From contig NC_088880.1 of assembly GCF_032884065.1 (NCBI RefSeq), positions 27,803,298 through 27,867,297 on the forward strand: 64,000 nt of DNA, read 5' to 3'. This DNA comes from Artemia franciscana (taxonomy: Eukaryota; Arthropoda; Branchiopoda; Anostraca; Artemiidae). Numbering within the stretch: position 1 is the stretch's first letter; every line of letters starts with the position of its first letter. The notes under the pieces were generated by a model. It did not search any database and was not told where the DNA came from. It saw nothing but the letters and a program-made list of their open reading frames with translations. This document shows positions 48,143-60,157 of this stretch, piece by piece. Made by a program: the position numbers and the translations under genes.

Positions 48143-48205
48143 GGGGCGCGAAGCGCCCCACCAACTAGGTGTTAGGGTGGCGCGAAGCGCCACCCCAACA
48201 GCTAG
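48143..48205 (+). repeat. doubled Helitron 3' terminus (two hairpin-CTAG modules)
   Basis: First module: GGGGCGC-GAA-GCGCCCC (48143-48159) then accaaCTAG (48165-48168). Second module: GGTGGCGC-GAA-GCGCCACC (48176-48194), then ccaacagCTAG (48202-48205) and a T. Hairpin followed at 6-10 bases by CTRR is the Helitron 3' end signature. Confidence 0.85.
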
Positions 48206-50370
48206 TTTGATATAAGTATTTCTCGTCCACAAGGAACATCACAAAGCTGGACTATTTCTAACTTCCTTGACATTTTACAGTTTCTAAAGGTTTGATTTAT
48301 TTCGCTATTCAGTCCTAGTTTGCCTAGAATAATCTGCACTGTAGTTTATTCAATACACCTGCCCAACTCTGGGAGAGGGAAAACTTAACAAGGTATAAAG
48401 ATAATTTCTTAGACCACATTGGCCTGCCATAACATAAAGAAAGACAAGGATCATAAATGGTTTCCCAATCACATAATCAAACACGTCATCAACCCCTTAG
48501 GTCTCAAAGGGTATCCGAAGAAATACAATGGTTAAAATCAGAAATCAGGTGACCTAGTTCTGTAATTTATTTAATTGCTGGTTAAATGTTTGAGTGAATG
48601 AAATGTTTCTTGTATTTTCTCTGTTGTTCGTTAGTATTCGCAGATGGCAGTTCACATTTTTTTGGATTCTGAGCAAATCGCGGATATTAGCGAATAACTC
48701 ACTTTATTGTTGTTAGGTATTTGATTTTAATTCTTATATATTTTGGTCTTTTATTGAATTTTATTTATCTTTAATTTTTTGAATGGTTTTTCATTGGTTT
48801 TTAACTGGTTTTCTTGTACTTTCCGCATTTTTTCTTCGACATTTTCCTTTGTTGTATTACTTTGTTCGCGCAGAAGAAGAGAGGCGGTTGTTCTCTCGAG
48901 ATATTCGCTTTCTGTGTTTTCTGCAGTATTTTCGTTTGGCCTCTAAAACCCGTTTTTTATCGTTTTCTTTCTATATGTTAAAAATATTTTATCTCAATAA
49001 AGCAAATTTCAGAGCCAAACTGCGTTTCCACCAAACAAGTTTTCCAAAGAAAAGTAAAGAGCTCCATTAAGCCAAGAATGAGCAAAAATGAAGTCAAATA
49101 ATCTGATAAAAACACAAAAAACAAATGACCGTGGATTGTCAGTTACAATTTTTTCTGCAGTAACCATGATGCTGCTGAACTGGGTAAAAACAGGGCGTTT
49201 TTCATGACACATACCCCTTGAAATATCTAAATTATGTGTTAGCATATGTTATAACATAAGGTTCTGACGTCATTCATAATCTTGTAAACGAAAATGCAGT
49301 TTTTTGTAAAAATTTACTTTACCTTAAGTATTATATTTTGTTAACTACAAAAGGCAATAGACTTAGCAATTTTTCTTAAAAGGAGCCATGAAACATCTCT
49401 CTTTGTTGTTGGAATACCCCACTAGTGGAGGACGGAAAAGAAAGCCTGAGACTCTAGGGAGGCGTGACTTGCTAAAAGATAACAAACAAACATTGGTCCA
49501 ATAAGAGAGGCCCCCTCATACTCCCGCCGCTTACCCATGCCATTTAACCCAACACATGGAAAACTATAGGTTCTGTCACAATCTTAGCTCTATGACTATC
49601 TACCTTGGTTCTACTGCCCTAGGAATGACGCATGGACGGATAATAGATAGACGTATCTATTAATTAACAAAACTAACATCATTTTTATACAGTCCTAGTA
49701 AGGGGGGGGGGGTTAATGCCAGCTTTGCTTCTTACTCAATTGGACTACATATCTTGGCTTTTTCTACAATTAGCCATGGTTTGATGACTACAACTATTCC
49801 ATTTTAATTCAAAATGCCTCTGATTCAGAATATCGCAGTTTCAGCAACTTTCCTTGTTTTTAAACCAATTGATTTTCCTTGTTGTTCAAGCCAAGAGACA
49901 TTAAGATTCCTTTACATGGGTTTCGGCAAAGGCGGTTCGAACTGTATACTTTGCTTTCGACTTGACACCATTTTAAGGGGTTTTGGACAATTTTTTAGTT
50001 ACAATGGGACATGTCCATCTTTTAAAAGGTAGCGACCATTCTGCTTTCATTTGGTTAATTTTTCGAAACCCCTTTTTTGTTCCCCACTTGTAAAGGTGAC
50101 AAGGATGGAGAACTCAAGAAGGGAAACTTTAAACCCAATTTAAGGGTTTTCGACCATGGAGATTTCAGTCTACACCTTTTATTCTTTCAAACTTTAACCC
50201 ACAGAAATACCATTGAGGTGACATTTCGCATGCTCCTTATCAGAAACGGAATTCTAAACCCACTCTGCTATAGTAATTGTTAGTAAATAATTATTTTAGG
50301 GTTGATCATGTATAGGGACATTACCATGCTTTCCCATCAGCAGGTTTTGTAAATTTAGAACATAAAATCA
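48206..50370 (+). other. flank of duplicated unit, no host gene
   Basis: Present again at 53745-56342. Contains an AT-rich stretch, a segment ending 'aataaagcaaatttcagagcc' (48995-49015), and the dispersed repeat at 49813-50050. The 95-codon frame at 48783-49070 (hydrophobic, Phe-rich) is shifted and shorter or altered in the second copy, so I do not call it coding. Confidence 0.5.
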
Positions 50371-52824
50371 GGCTGCAAGGTACAAACTTTGACCACTGTG
50401 TACATATAGTAATGGTTATTGGGAAGTGTACAGACGTTTTCAGGGGGATTTTTTGGTTTGAGGGGAGGGGGTTATATGGGAGGATCTTTCCATGAAGGAA
50501 TTTAAAATGCAGAAGAGAATTTCTATGGAGGGCAGGATTTTCTAGCATTATTTAAAAAAAAAAAAAAAAAATAAATATGAAAAAGTTTTTTAACTGAAAG
50601 TAAGGAGCAGCATTAAAACTTAAAACGAACCGAAATTATTATGCATATGAAGGTTCACCTCCTCCTATTACCTTGCTCTTTACGTTAAAGTACTTTTAGT
50701 AATTTCAACTATTTATTTTACGGCCTTTGTGATTCATGGGTAAATCGTAAGGAATTGGGACAAAATTCAAGCTTTAGTGTAAAGAGCGAGGTATTGACGA
50801 GGGGGTGAACTCCCTCATATACATAATAAAAACATAAGATTATAGAAGTTTGTTACGTAAGTTAATTCGGAAGTGACGTATATTTTTTACTAATAAAATC
50901 GTTCTTAAAAATTAAAAGTTCTAGTTGCCTTTTTAAGTAACCAAAAAATTGGAGGGCAAATAGGCCTCCTCCGCTACTCCTTTTTTCTCAAAATCGTCCG
51001 ATCAAAACTATGAGAGAGCCATTTAGCAAAAAAAAAAAAAAATGCAAATTTCGTTTTAATTGTTCATCTGCAGAGACCCAAAATCAAAACATGCATTAAT
51101 TCAAAAACGTTCAGTAATTAAATTGAAAAACAAAACAAAGTTTTATTAACTGAAAATAAGAAGCGACACTAAAACTTAAAACAAACAGAAAATACTCCAT
51201 GCATGAAAGAGCCTGTTCCCTTCTCAACGCCCCGCTCTTTACGCTAAAGTTTAACTCCTTCTCCTAACTCAACGTTTTAAAACAGTAAAAAACTTTAGCG
51301 TAAAGAGCGGGGCGTTGAGGAGGTAAATCCCCTTTCATATACGGAGTAATTTCTGTTCGTTTTAGGTTTTAATGTCGCTCCTTACTTTCAGTTTAAAAAA
51401 CTTGTTTTTTTTATTTAATTTCTGAAATTTTTTGAATTAATACATGTTTTGATTTTGGCTCTCCGCGCGTAAATAATTAAAACGAAATTTGTATATTAAT
51501 TTGTTTTGGCCAAATGGCTTTCTCATAGTTTTAATCGGAAGATTTTGAGAAAAAAAGGAGCAGAGGCGGCCTAGTTGCCCTCCAATTTTTTGATTACTTA
51601 AAAAGGGAACTAGAACTTTTAATTTTTTACGAACGTTTTCATTATTAAAAAATATACGTAACTTACGAGTTAACTTACGTAACGAACTTCTATATTCGTA
51701 TGTTTTTATTACGTATATGAGGGGGTTCACCCCCTCGTCAATACCTCGCTCTTTACACTAAAACTTAAATTTTGTCACAATTCGTTAAGGATGACCCCTG
51801 AATCACAAAGGCCGAAGAATAAATAGTTGAAATTACTAAAAACACTTTAGCGTAGAGCAAGGTATTACAAGGAGGTGAACCCCTCATATACGTAATAATT
51901 TATATTCGTTTTAAGTTTTAATGCTGCCCCTTACTTTCAGTTGAAAAAAACTTTTCATGTTTATTTTTTCATTGTTTTTTTTTTAATAATGCTGGAAAGT
52001 CCTGCGCCCCCTTCATTGAAATTTTCTTCTCCCATGTCAAAGTCTTTCATGGAAAGATCCTCTCACGTTATCCCCCTCAAATACCCCCCCCCCCAAAAAA
52101 AAAAACAAAAAATCCTCCTGAAAACGTCTGTACACTTCCCAATAGCCATTAGTATATGTAAACAACGGTCAAAGTTAGTAACTTGCAGCCCCTCCCACGG
52201 GGACGTGGGGGATTGAGTCGTCCCCAAAGACATAGTTATTAGGTTTTTCGACTATGGTGAATAAAATGGCTATCTCAGAATTTTAATCCGGTGACTTTGG
52301 GGGAAAATGAGCGTGGGAGGGGGCCTAGGTACCCTCCCATTTTTTTGTCACTTAAAAAGGCCACTAGAACTTTTAATTTTCGTTAGAATGTGCCCTCTCG
52401 CGACATTCTAGGACCACTGAATTGATACGATCACCCCTGGGAGAAAAAAAAATAAAATAAACACGCATCCGTGATCTGTCTTCTGGCAAAAAATGCAAAA
52501 TTCCACATTTTTGTAGATATGACCTTTAAACTTCTGCAATAGGATTCTCTGATACGCTGAATCTCATGGTGTGATTTTCGTTAAGATTGCATTATTTTTA
52601 AAGGGTGTTTCCCCCTAATTTCTAAAAAAATAAGGCAAATTTTCTCAGGCTCGTAACTTTTGATGGATAAGATTAAACTTGATGAAACTTATATATTTAA
52701 AATCAGCATTAAAATGCAATTCTTTTGATGTAACTATTGGTATGAAAATTCCGTTTTTTAGAGTTTCGGTTACTATTGAGCCGGGTCGCTCCTTACTACA
52801 GTTCGTTACCACGAACTATTTGAT
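50371..52824. mobile_element. foldback element, truncated copy
   Basis: Same as the 44.2 kb palindrome but missing the outer 650 bases of the left arm because the duplication breakpoint fell there. Right end CGAACTATTTGAT at 52812-52824. Centre near 51285. Confidence 0.85.
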
Positions 52825-53745
<921 letters not shown>

Positions 53746-54542
53746 AGGGAGAAAGACAAGGATCAAAAATGGTTTCCCAATCACATAATCAAACACGTCA
53801 TCAACCCATTAGGTCTCAAAGGGTATCCGAAGAAATACAATGGTTAAAATCAGAAATCAGGTGACCAAGTTCTGTAAATTATTTAATTGCTGTGTTCGTT
53901 TGTTTGAGTGAATGAAATGTTTCTTTTTTTTTCTCTGTTGTTTGTTAGTATCTGCAGATGGCAGTTCACATTTGTTTGGATTCTGTGCAAATCGCGGATA
54001 TTAGCGAATAACTCACTTTATTGTTGTTAGGTATTTGATTTTAATTCTTATATATTTTGGTCTTTTATTGAATTTTATTTATCTTTAATTTTTTGAATGG
54101 TTTTTCATTGGTTTTTAACTGGTTTTCTTGTACTTTCCGCGCTTGTTTTTTGTTTTTTTTCGATCTTTTCCTTGATTGTATTACTTTGTTCGCGCAGAAG
54201 AAGAGAGGCGGTTGTTCTCTCGAGATATCGCTTTCTGTGTTTTCTGCAGTATTTTCGTTTGGCCTCTAAAACCCGTTTTTTATCGTTTTCTTTCTATACG
54301 TTAAAAATATTTTATCTCAATAAAGCAAATTTCAGAGCCAAACTGCGTTTCCACCAAACAAGTTTTCCAAGGATAAGTAAAGAGCCCCATTAAGCCAGGT
54401 ATGAGCAAAAATAAAGTCAAATAATCTGATAAAACACAAAAACAATTGACCGTGGATTGTCAGTTACAATTTTTTCTACAGTAACTTTGATGCTGCTGAA
54501 CTGGGTAAAAACAGGGTTTTCATGACACATACGCCTTGAAAT

Positions 54543-55194
54543 ATCAAACAGTTCGTGGTAAAGAACTGTAGTAAGGAGCGACCCGGCTCAATAGTAACCA
54601 AAAGTCTAAAAAATGGAATTTTGATACCAATAGCTACATCAAAAGAATCGCATTTTAATGCTGGCTTTAAATATATAAGTTTCATCAAGTTTAGTGTTAC
54701 CCATCAAAAGTTACGAGCCTGAGAAAATTTGCGTAATTTTAGAAAATAGGGGGAAACACCCCCTAAAAGTCATGGAATCTTAACGAAAATCACACCATCA
54801 GATTCAGCGTAACAGAGAATCCTACTGTAGAAGTTTCGAGCTCCTATCTACAAAAATGTGGAATTTTGCATTTTTTGCCACAAGGCAAAAAATTAAATAA
54901 AAAAAAACAAGTTTTTTTAACTGGAAGTAAGGAGCGACATTAAAACTTAAAACGCACAGAAATTACTTCGTATATGAAAGAGGCTGCTACCTCATTAACG
55001 CCCTGCTCTTTACGCTAAAATTTTTTACTGTTTTAAAAAGAAGAATTGAGAGAAAGAGTCAAACTTTAGCGTAAAGAACAGGGCGTTGATGAGGTAGCAG
55101 CCTCTTTCATATACGAAGTAATTTCTATGCGTTTTAAGTTTTAATGTCGCTCCTTACTTCCAGTTAAAAAAACTTGTTTTTTTTTTTATTTAAT
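54543..55194. mobile_element. 650 bp foldback-family insertion with inner palindrome
   Basis: Present in the second duplicated unit and absent at the matching site of the first (49222). Left part (ATCAAACAGTTCGTGG... to 54890) equals the outer left arm of the large foldback element. The right part (54893-55193) is a separate palindrome with arms of about 128 bases around a 45 base spacer, matching the core of the large element ('aactggaagtaaggagcgac' to its complement). There is no outer right arm. Confidence 0.85.
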
Positions 55195-56342
55195 CTAAAT
55201 TATGAGTTAGCATAGGTTATAACATAAGGTTGTGACGTCACTCATAATCTTGTAAACGAAAATGCAGTTTTTTCGTAAAAATTTACTTTACTTTAAATAT
55301 TGTATTTTGTGAACTACAAATGGCAATAGACTTAGCAATTTTTCTTAAAAGGAGCCATGAAACATCTCTCTTTGTTGTTGGAATACCCCACTAGTGGAGG
55401 ACGGAAAAGAAAGCCTGATACTCTAGGGAGCCGTGACTTGCTAAAAGATAACAAACAAATATTGGTCCAATAAGAGAGGCACACTCATACTCCCGCCGCT
55501 TACCCATGCCATTTAACCCAACACATGGAAAACTATAGGTTCTGTCACTATCTTAGCTCTATGACTATCTACCTTGGTTCTACTGCCCTAGGAATGACGC
55601 ATGGACGGATAATAGATAGACGTATCTGTTAATTAACAAATGAACTAACATCATTTTTATACAGTCCTAGTAAGGGGGGGGGGGAGGTTAATGCCAGCTT
55701 TGCTTCTTACTCAATTGGACTACCTATCTTGGCTTTTTCTACAATTAGCCATGGTTTGATGACCACAACTATTCCATTTTAATTCAAAATGCCTCTGATT
55801 CAGAATATCGCAGTTTCAGCAACTTTCCTTGTTTTTAAACCAATTGATTTTCCTTGTTGTTCAAGCCAAGAGACTGTAAGATTCCTTTACATGGGTTTCG
55901 GCAAAGGCGGTTCGAACTGTATACTTTGCTTTCCACTTGACACCATTTTAAGGGGTTTTGGACAATTTTTTTAGTTACAATGGGACGTGTCCATCATTTA
56001 CAAGGTAGCGACGATTCTGCTTTCATTTGGTTATTTTTTCGAAACCCCTTTTTTGTTCCCCACTTGTAAAGGTGACAAGGACGGAGAACTCAAGAGGGGA
56101 AACTTTAAACCCGATTTAAGGGTTTTCGACCATGGAGATTTCAATCTACACCTCTTATTCTTTGAAGGTTTTAACCTACAGAAATAACATTAAGGTGACA
56201 TTTCGTATGCTCCTTGTCAGAGTTATAGACCCACTCTGCTATAGTAATTGTTAGTAAATAATTATTTTAGGGTTGATCATGTATAGGGACATTATCCATG
56301 CTTTCCCATCAGCAGGTTTTGTAAATTTAGAACATAAAATCA

Positions 56343-56633
56343 TACTTCAATTCTTTATTGGGAATGAAAAACATGCAGAAGTTAACTGGCCAAAACAGCC
56401 AGGCTTCGTAATAATAAAAACATTTAAGAAAACATATTTACTGACAAAATGATAAAACACGATTTAAATAAGGGATTGGTATAGTTCAATAGCTGCAATT
56501 TTTCCAAGTACCCAGCTCTAAATGGGTACCTGGAAAAATCTGGGGAAGGTAAACAGGAAGGATGTGCAGACAGTAAGGAGTTATATTTCTTTGGAGTACC
56601 GAGAATATTCAAGTGTTATAGAGGTGGATATGT
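56343..56633. other. unique flank after the duplication
   Basis: AT-rich, contains a small inverted repeat around 56500-56535 ('ttttccaagtacccagct...gggtacctggaaaaa'). No gene. Confidence 0.4.
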
Positions 56634-57065
56634 GTGGGATGGGACGTTATAGAGTTGGATATGTGTGGATATGTGTGGGTAGCATCACCAGAGAAGTTAG
56701 TGTTGAAACAGAATGCAAACATAAACCTTTTAGTAGATGACAAAGGCCAACTTCTTGCTGCGGGTAACATGTTACCCATTGATAGATCTTATCACCATCC
56801 TCCTACTATTACTATTCAACGAAAGGTAAAAAGAAGATAGGTGTACCCCTGCAACGTCATGCAACATATCTTGTCTAGGTGCCGAAACTGTTACCTACGT
56901 AAAAATAATATGGTAATAGACAGAGAAATCGCAGGAAAAATAAAAAGGACACTAGCGGAGATAATCAGCAAGGAAATTAAAGATGAATTGAGGAAAAACA
57001 AACTCCATGCAAACGTTACTAGCGCCAATGATAGTTTACCCATGGATATATTCATTGAACCATGA
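56634..57065 (+). CDS. unknown ORF with one internal stop or intron
   Basis: Two frames in the same phase, 56634-56840 and 56841-57065, separated by a single TAG. The first contains ASPEKLVLKQNANINLLVDD and later AAGNMLPIDRSYHHPPTITI, ending at a possible donor (CGAAAG|GTAAAA, 56824). A possible acceptor 'tgtgtgggtag' lies near 56690. The second contains a CRNCYLRKNN motif and a charged helix-like IAGKIKRTLAEIISKEIKDE. Composition is protein-like and not repetitive. I do not recognise it; it could be an exon pair of a host gene or a decayed TE gene. Confidence 0.28.
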
Positions 57066-57330
57066 ATCCCTATGTCAGAAAAAAAAAGTTTCGAAAAATA
57101 ATTTTCTCATCAGATATTATAGTTGGTTACCGCTCCCATTTCTAAGGTGCCACTATTGACCAGCTTGATCGGGTCCCCAGACTATAGGATGGTGACGAGA
57201 AGATAGAAAGAATCTTCATTTATTCTTAATCTATAATCGGTAGTGAGAGAGCCAAGATTAAAAATGAATAAAATGGACTGACAGAAAATTATAGGGAATC
57301 TTGTTACTTTGGAAAAATAGCTAATTCTAG

Positions 57331-57665
57331 ATGATGATTTTCAAAGAGTGTCAGTGCAGAAGAGAATCTTCACTAAGAGAATGATTGACGTCATAATGAA
57401 AAATGATGATGATGATAATGCTGATGACCACGTGATAATGATGATGATCACGTCATGATGATGATGATTTTCAAAAAGTGTCAGTGCAGAAGAGAATCTT
57501 CACTAAGAGAATGATTGACGTCATAATGAAAAATGATGATGATGATAATGATGATGATCACGTGATAATGATGATGATCACGTCATGATGATGATGATTT
57601 TCAAAGAGTGTCAGTGCAGAAGAGAATCTTCACTAAGAGAATGATTGACGTCATAATGAAAAATG
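57331..57665 (+). repeat. tandem repeat, 130 bp unit, 2.6 copies
   Basis: 'atgatgattttcaaagagtgtcagtgcagaagag' starts at 57331, 57461 and 57591, an exact 130 base period. Each unit carries TGACGTCATAATG and a (GAT)n-rich tail with CACGTGAT and CACGTCATG. Near identity between units implies recent amplification. Confidence 0.92.
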
Positions 57666-58728
57666 AGTCTCCGTCTTTGGATTATTGTCTGAGACGTATG
57701 TGTCGTGGTTCCAAGGCACTTAGTAAATTTATTGACATACAAATCCAAAAAAAAATAATATTGCGCATTTGTCTGAAAATTATCCATAGTAAAATAGATG
57801 TATAGTGGTTATGGACCCTAAAAAAATGAAATGAGTTGACAAGGTGGGAAATTCCTCTTAAATCAGGCTTATTTAATAAAATCTGGAGTAAAATTTCAAA
57901 CATTTTTATACCTACTTCTCACGTTTTCCCTTACAAAAAATTCAAAAGGTTTTTTTAAAGGTTTAAAAACTAGGTGTATTAATACTTGGTACCAAATATA
58001 GAACTTGTGTTCAAGTTTTAGTACAAAAATAAATAAAACAGAATAAAACTTAGTGGGCCAAAAAATTACATTATTATATAGCTAAAAAAATGTATTAGAA
58101 GCTAGTGCACAAAAAATAAAAGAGTAAAGTATAGTTGGCATAAAAACGGTAACAGCACGTTTATTCTCAAAGATAACAAAACTTTCAAAGGAAAGTTACA
58201 CCTTGTTTAAGCTGTTTGACGTCATTTGTTTTTATTTTATTTTTTCTGATTTTTGACCCACTTTTTTCAATAAAAGTTTAGACGGTATTCAATTTCTCCT
58301 AGTTTTGATATATTTATTGTCGGGGTAGTTTAAAATTCAACAATTAGGTTTAGCTTTCACTGTCCTTGGTAGTTATTTATTTTTCTTTCACCAAAATATA
58401 GAAATTACTAATATAAGGTGTTAGATGAATTCTTAACGTCTTTGGGTGTTCTTCGAGAAAACGAGAAAACAAGGACATTGACAGCCAGTGTAAAATAGAA
58501 GAGGTGAATTACACAAATATTTTTTTCGAGACCTCCAACCGACCCTCCTCAGTGCAAAATAAACTAATGAAAATAAATACGGAAGTTCATAGGACAATAT
58601 AAAAAAGAACAACCTTAAAACAAACACTAAAATTAGAAATGAAGACAGTGATTTAGAGGTCTCGTCCGAAACATTTGCTTAGTTCTCATTTTCATTTTTT
58701 TTTCTCTGCATTTTTTTTCGTTTTGTCA
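57666..58728. other. AT-rich, no gene seen
   Basis: No convincing frame. If the exon at 58.7-58.96 kb belongs to the same transcript as 34 kb, this is the start of its 24 kb intron. Confidence 0.4.
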
Positions 58729-58961
58729 AGCATAACCAGTGTGGTTTCAGAAATTATTTTGGGTGTTAAGTTATTTCCTATAGGGATGTTCATCTCAATA
58801 GAAGTATTTCTTACCTCCTCGTCAACTAGGATCTTCAACTTAGTTGTACCACTTGTATACTTAAAATCAGTTATTTCGTAGGCGATCGGCTCTGTCTCTA
58901 CAAGAATTTCTCCTTCAGTCGTCTCTTTAACTACTCCATCAATAACAGTCAATAGTTTTCC
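58729..58961 (-). CDS. possible upstream exon of the natterin/'unzipped'-like gene
   Basis: Minus strand. A T-rich tract and AG (58962-58963) precede G at 58961; phase 0 reading starts GKLLTVIDGVVKETTEGEIL, passes EPIAYEITDFKY and ILVDEEVRNTSIEMNIPI, and reaches ISETTL. A donor GT exists after CTG (58728-58727, GTTATG) but is weak; the frame otherwise runs on to a stop at 58692 through a Lys-rich, chance-like tail. Phase 0 at the donor would match the phase 0 acceptor of the exon at 34261. Secreted-type composition and an N-glycosylation site (NTS) fit. Linking the two is inference. Confidence 0.42.
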
Positions 58962-59229
58962 CTAAAAAAAAGTTTTAATTCAAGTCAAATGCTAACTAAT
59001 GATGGTACAAGATGCTCTCTGAGAATATGAACAAAGAGTGGTAACAACTTACTAAATTAGAATATTTTAAGAAACACGATTACATTGTATTTTGTCCTGT
59101 GCTGGCGCAGTAGGTTTTACCTCATTTACGAAATACGGAATACCCAGTCCAAACACAGAACAAATTCAGAACTAACACAGAAAAAAAAAATCCAAAGCTG
59201 TAGCAATATATTTCAGGGCTCCAAATTTG

Positions 59230-59476
59230 GTTCCACTGATGATATTGTGCGAAGACGTCTCCGTATTAATAAAGACAAGAAGAAGAAGCATTGGATGTCC
59301 CCTAGCGATTGCGCAATGGACAAAGCCGCACTTCTTCATTATTGGCGCGGCGGTTCAAACCCGGCTGTCACCAGGAATTGTATCATTATGCAAGAATCTA
59401 ACGAAGACTTTTCGACTCTTTTTTTTCTCCTGTGGTGCCGCGTTGGGTTTATTCTCAGCTTGGTATTACGACACCC
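59230..59476 (+). mobile_element. tRNA-derived SINE-like unit, copy 1
   Basis: Contains an A-box-like TAGCGATTGCGCAATGG (59303-59319) and a consensus B box GGTTCAAACC (59352-59361), 33 bases after the end of the A box. The bases around the B box form a 4-of-5 bp T-arm stem with a TTCAAAC loop. Such internal Pol III promoter boxes derive from tRNA. The body continues to a T-rich 'ttttttttctcctg' and 'cttggtattacgacaccca'. The frames over it are not coding. Confidence 0.65.
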
Positions 59477-59735
59477 AAAGTAAGAACTCACCTGTGATGA
59501 TATTTTGCGAAGAGTATAAAGACAAAAAGAAGAAGCATTGGATGTCCCCTAGCGATGGCACGATGGACAAAGCCGCACTTCTAGATTACGGGCTCGACGG
59601 TTCAAACCCACCTGTCACCAGGAATTTTATCATTGTCCAAGAATCTAAAGAAGTCTTTTCGACTCTTTTTTTTCTCCTGTAGTGCCACGTTGGGTTTATT
59701 CTCAGCTTAGTATTACGACACCCACAGTAAGAACT
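59477..59735 (+). mobile_element. tRNA-derived SINE-like unit, copy 2 in tandem
   Basis: Repeats copy 1 at a 247 base offset: 'gatgatattttgcgaag', 'aagaagaagcattggatgtcccctagcgatgg', B box GGTTCAAACC at 59599-59608, 'gtcaccaggaatt', 'cttttcgactctttttttt', 'tagtattacgacaccca'. A box is weaker than in copy 1. Head-to-tail SINE dimers are unusual unless amplified locally. Confidence 0.65.
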
Positions 59736-59739
59736 CAGT

Positions 59740-60157
59740 ATATTAGTATATCAGTATATTAAGACTATCTTGTCACAAATCTCTTGATTCAATTTTATCC
59801 GCATTTAAGGATTAAGTTGTTTTCACAATTTAAGGGCACACATGAGATGCTCGTTTAATGACAAAAAAAGGAGAAAAGATTCATGAATTAGTGCTGATCA
59901 CATTGAAGAGTTCCCAAGACAGCTTTTTCTGGCACTTTTAGATAACCATCTCTCACTCACTTTGCTTGCTCAAATACTAACTTCTTTTAAGTCAGTTTAT
60001 CTTAACTTCAAAATAAGTTTGTGAGTTGTGTGACATGAAGGAATAACGTCGACTACGGGATTAGAAGCTTCCCAATTGCAATTCAAAACATTAAATAGTA
60101 GTGGCCGTTTCTGTAGTAGTAGAATTGCATTCCAAGCACATTCATTTGTGTTAGTAA
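59740..60157. other. 3' flank of the CDC50-like gene, nothing recognised
   Basis: AT-rich; a 3' exon of the gene could lie here (see next entry), but no clear acceptor with coding sequence was identified. Confidence 0.4.

Noticed and set aside
48783-49070. 95-codon frame duplicated at 54097-54393 as a candidate duplicated gene
   Set aside because: The two copies differ by frame-changing indels near the start, and the sequence belongs to a dispersed non-coding repeat also seen at 41.1 kb.
59085-59682. Two overlapping frames of 132 and 151 codons
   Set aside because: They run across the two SINE-like units in different frames; the underlying signal is the Pol III promoter boxes, not coding.
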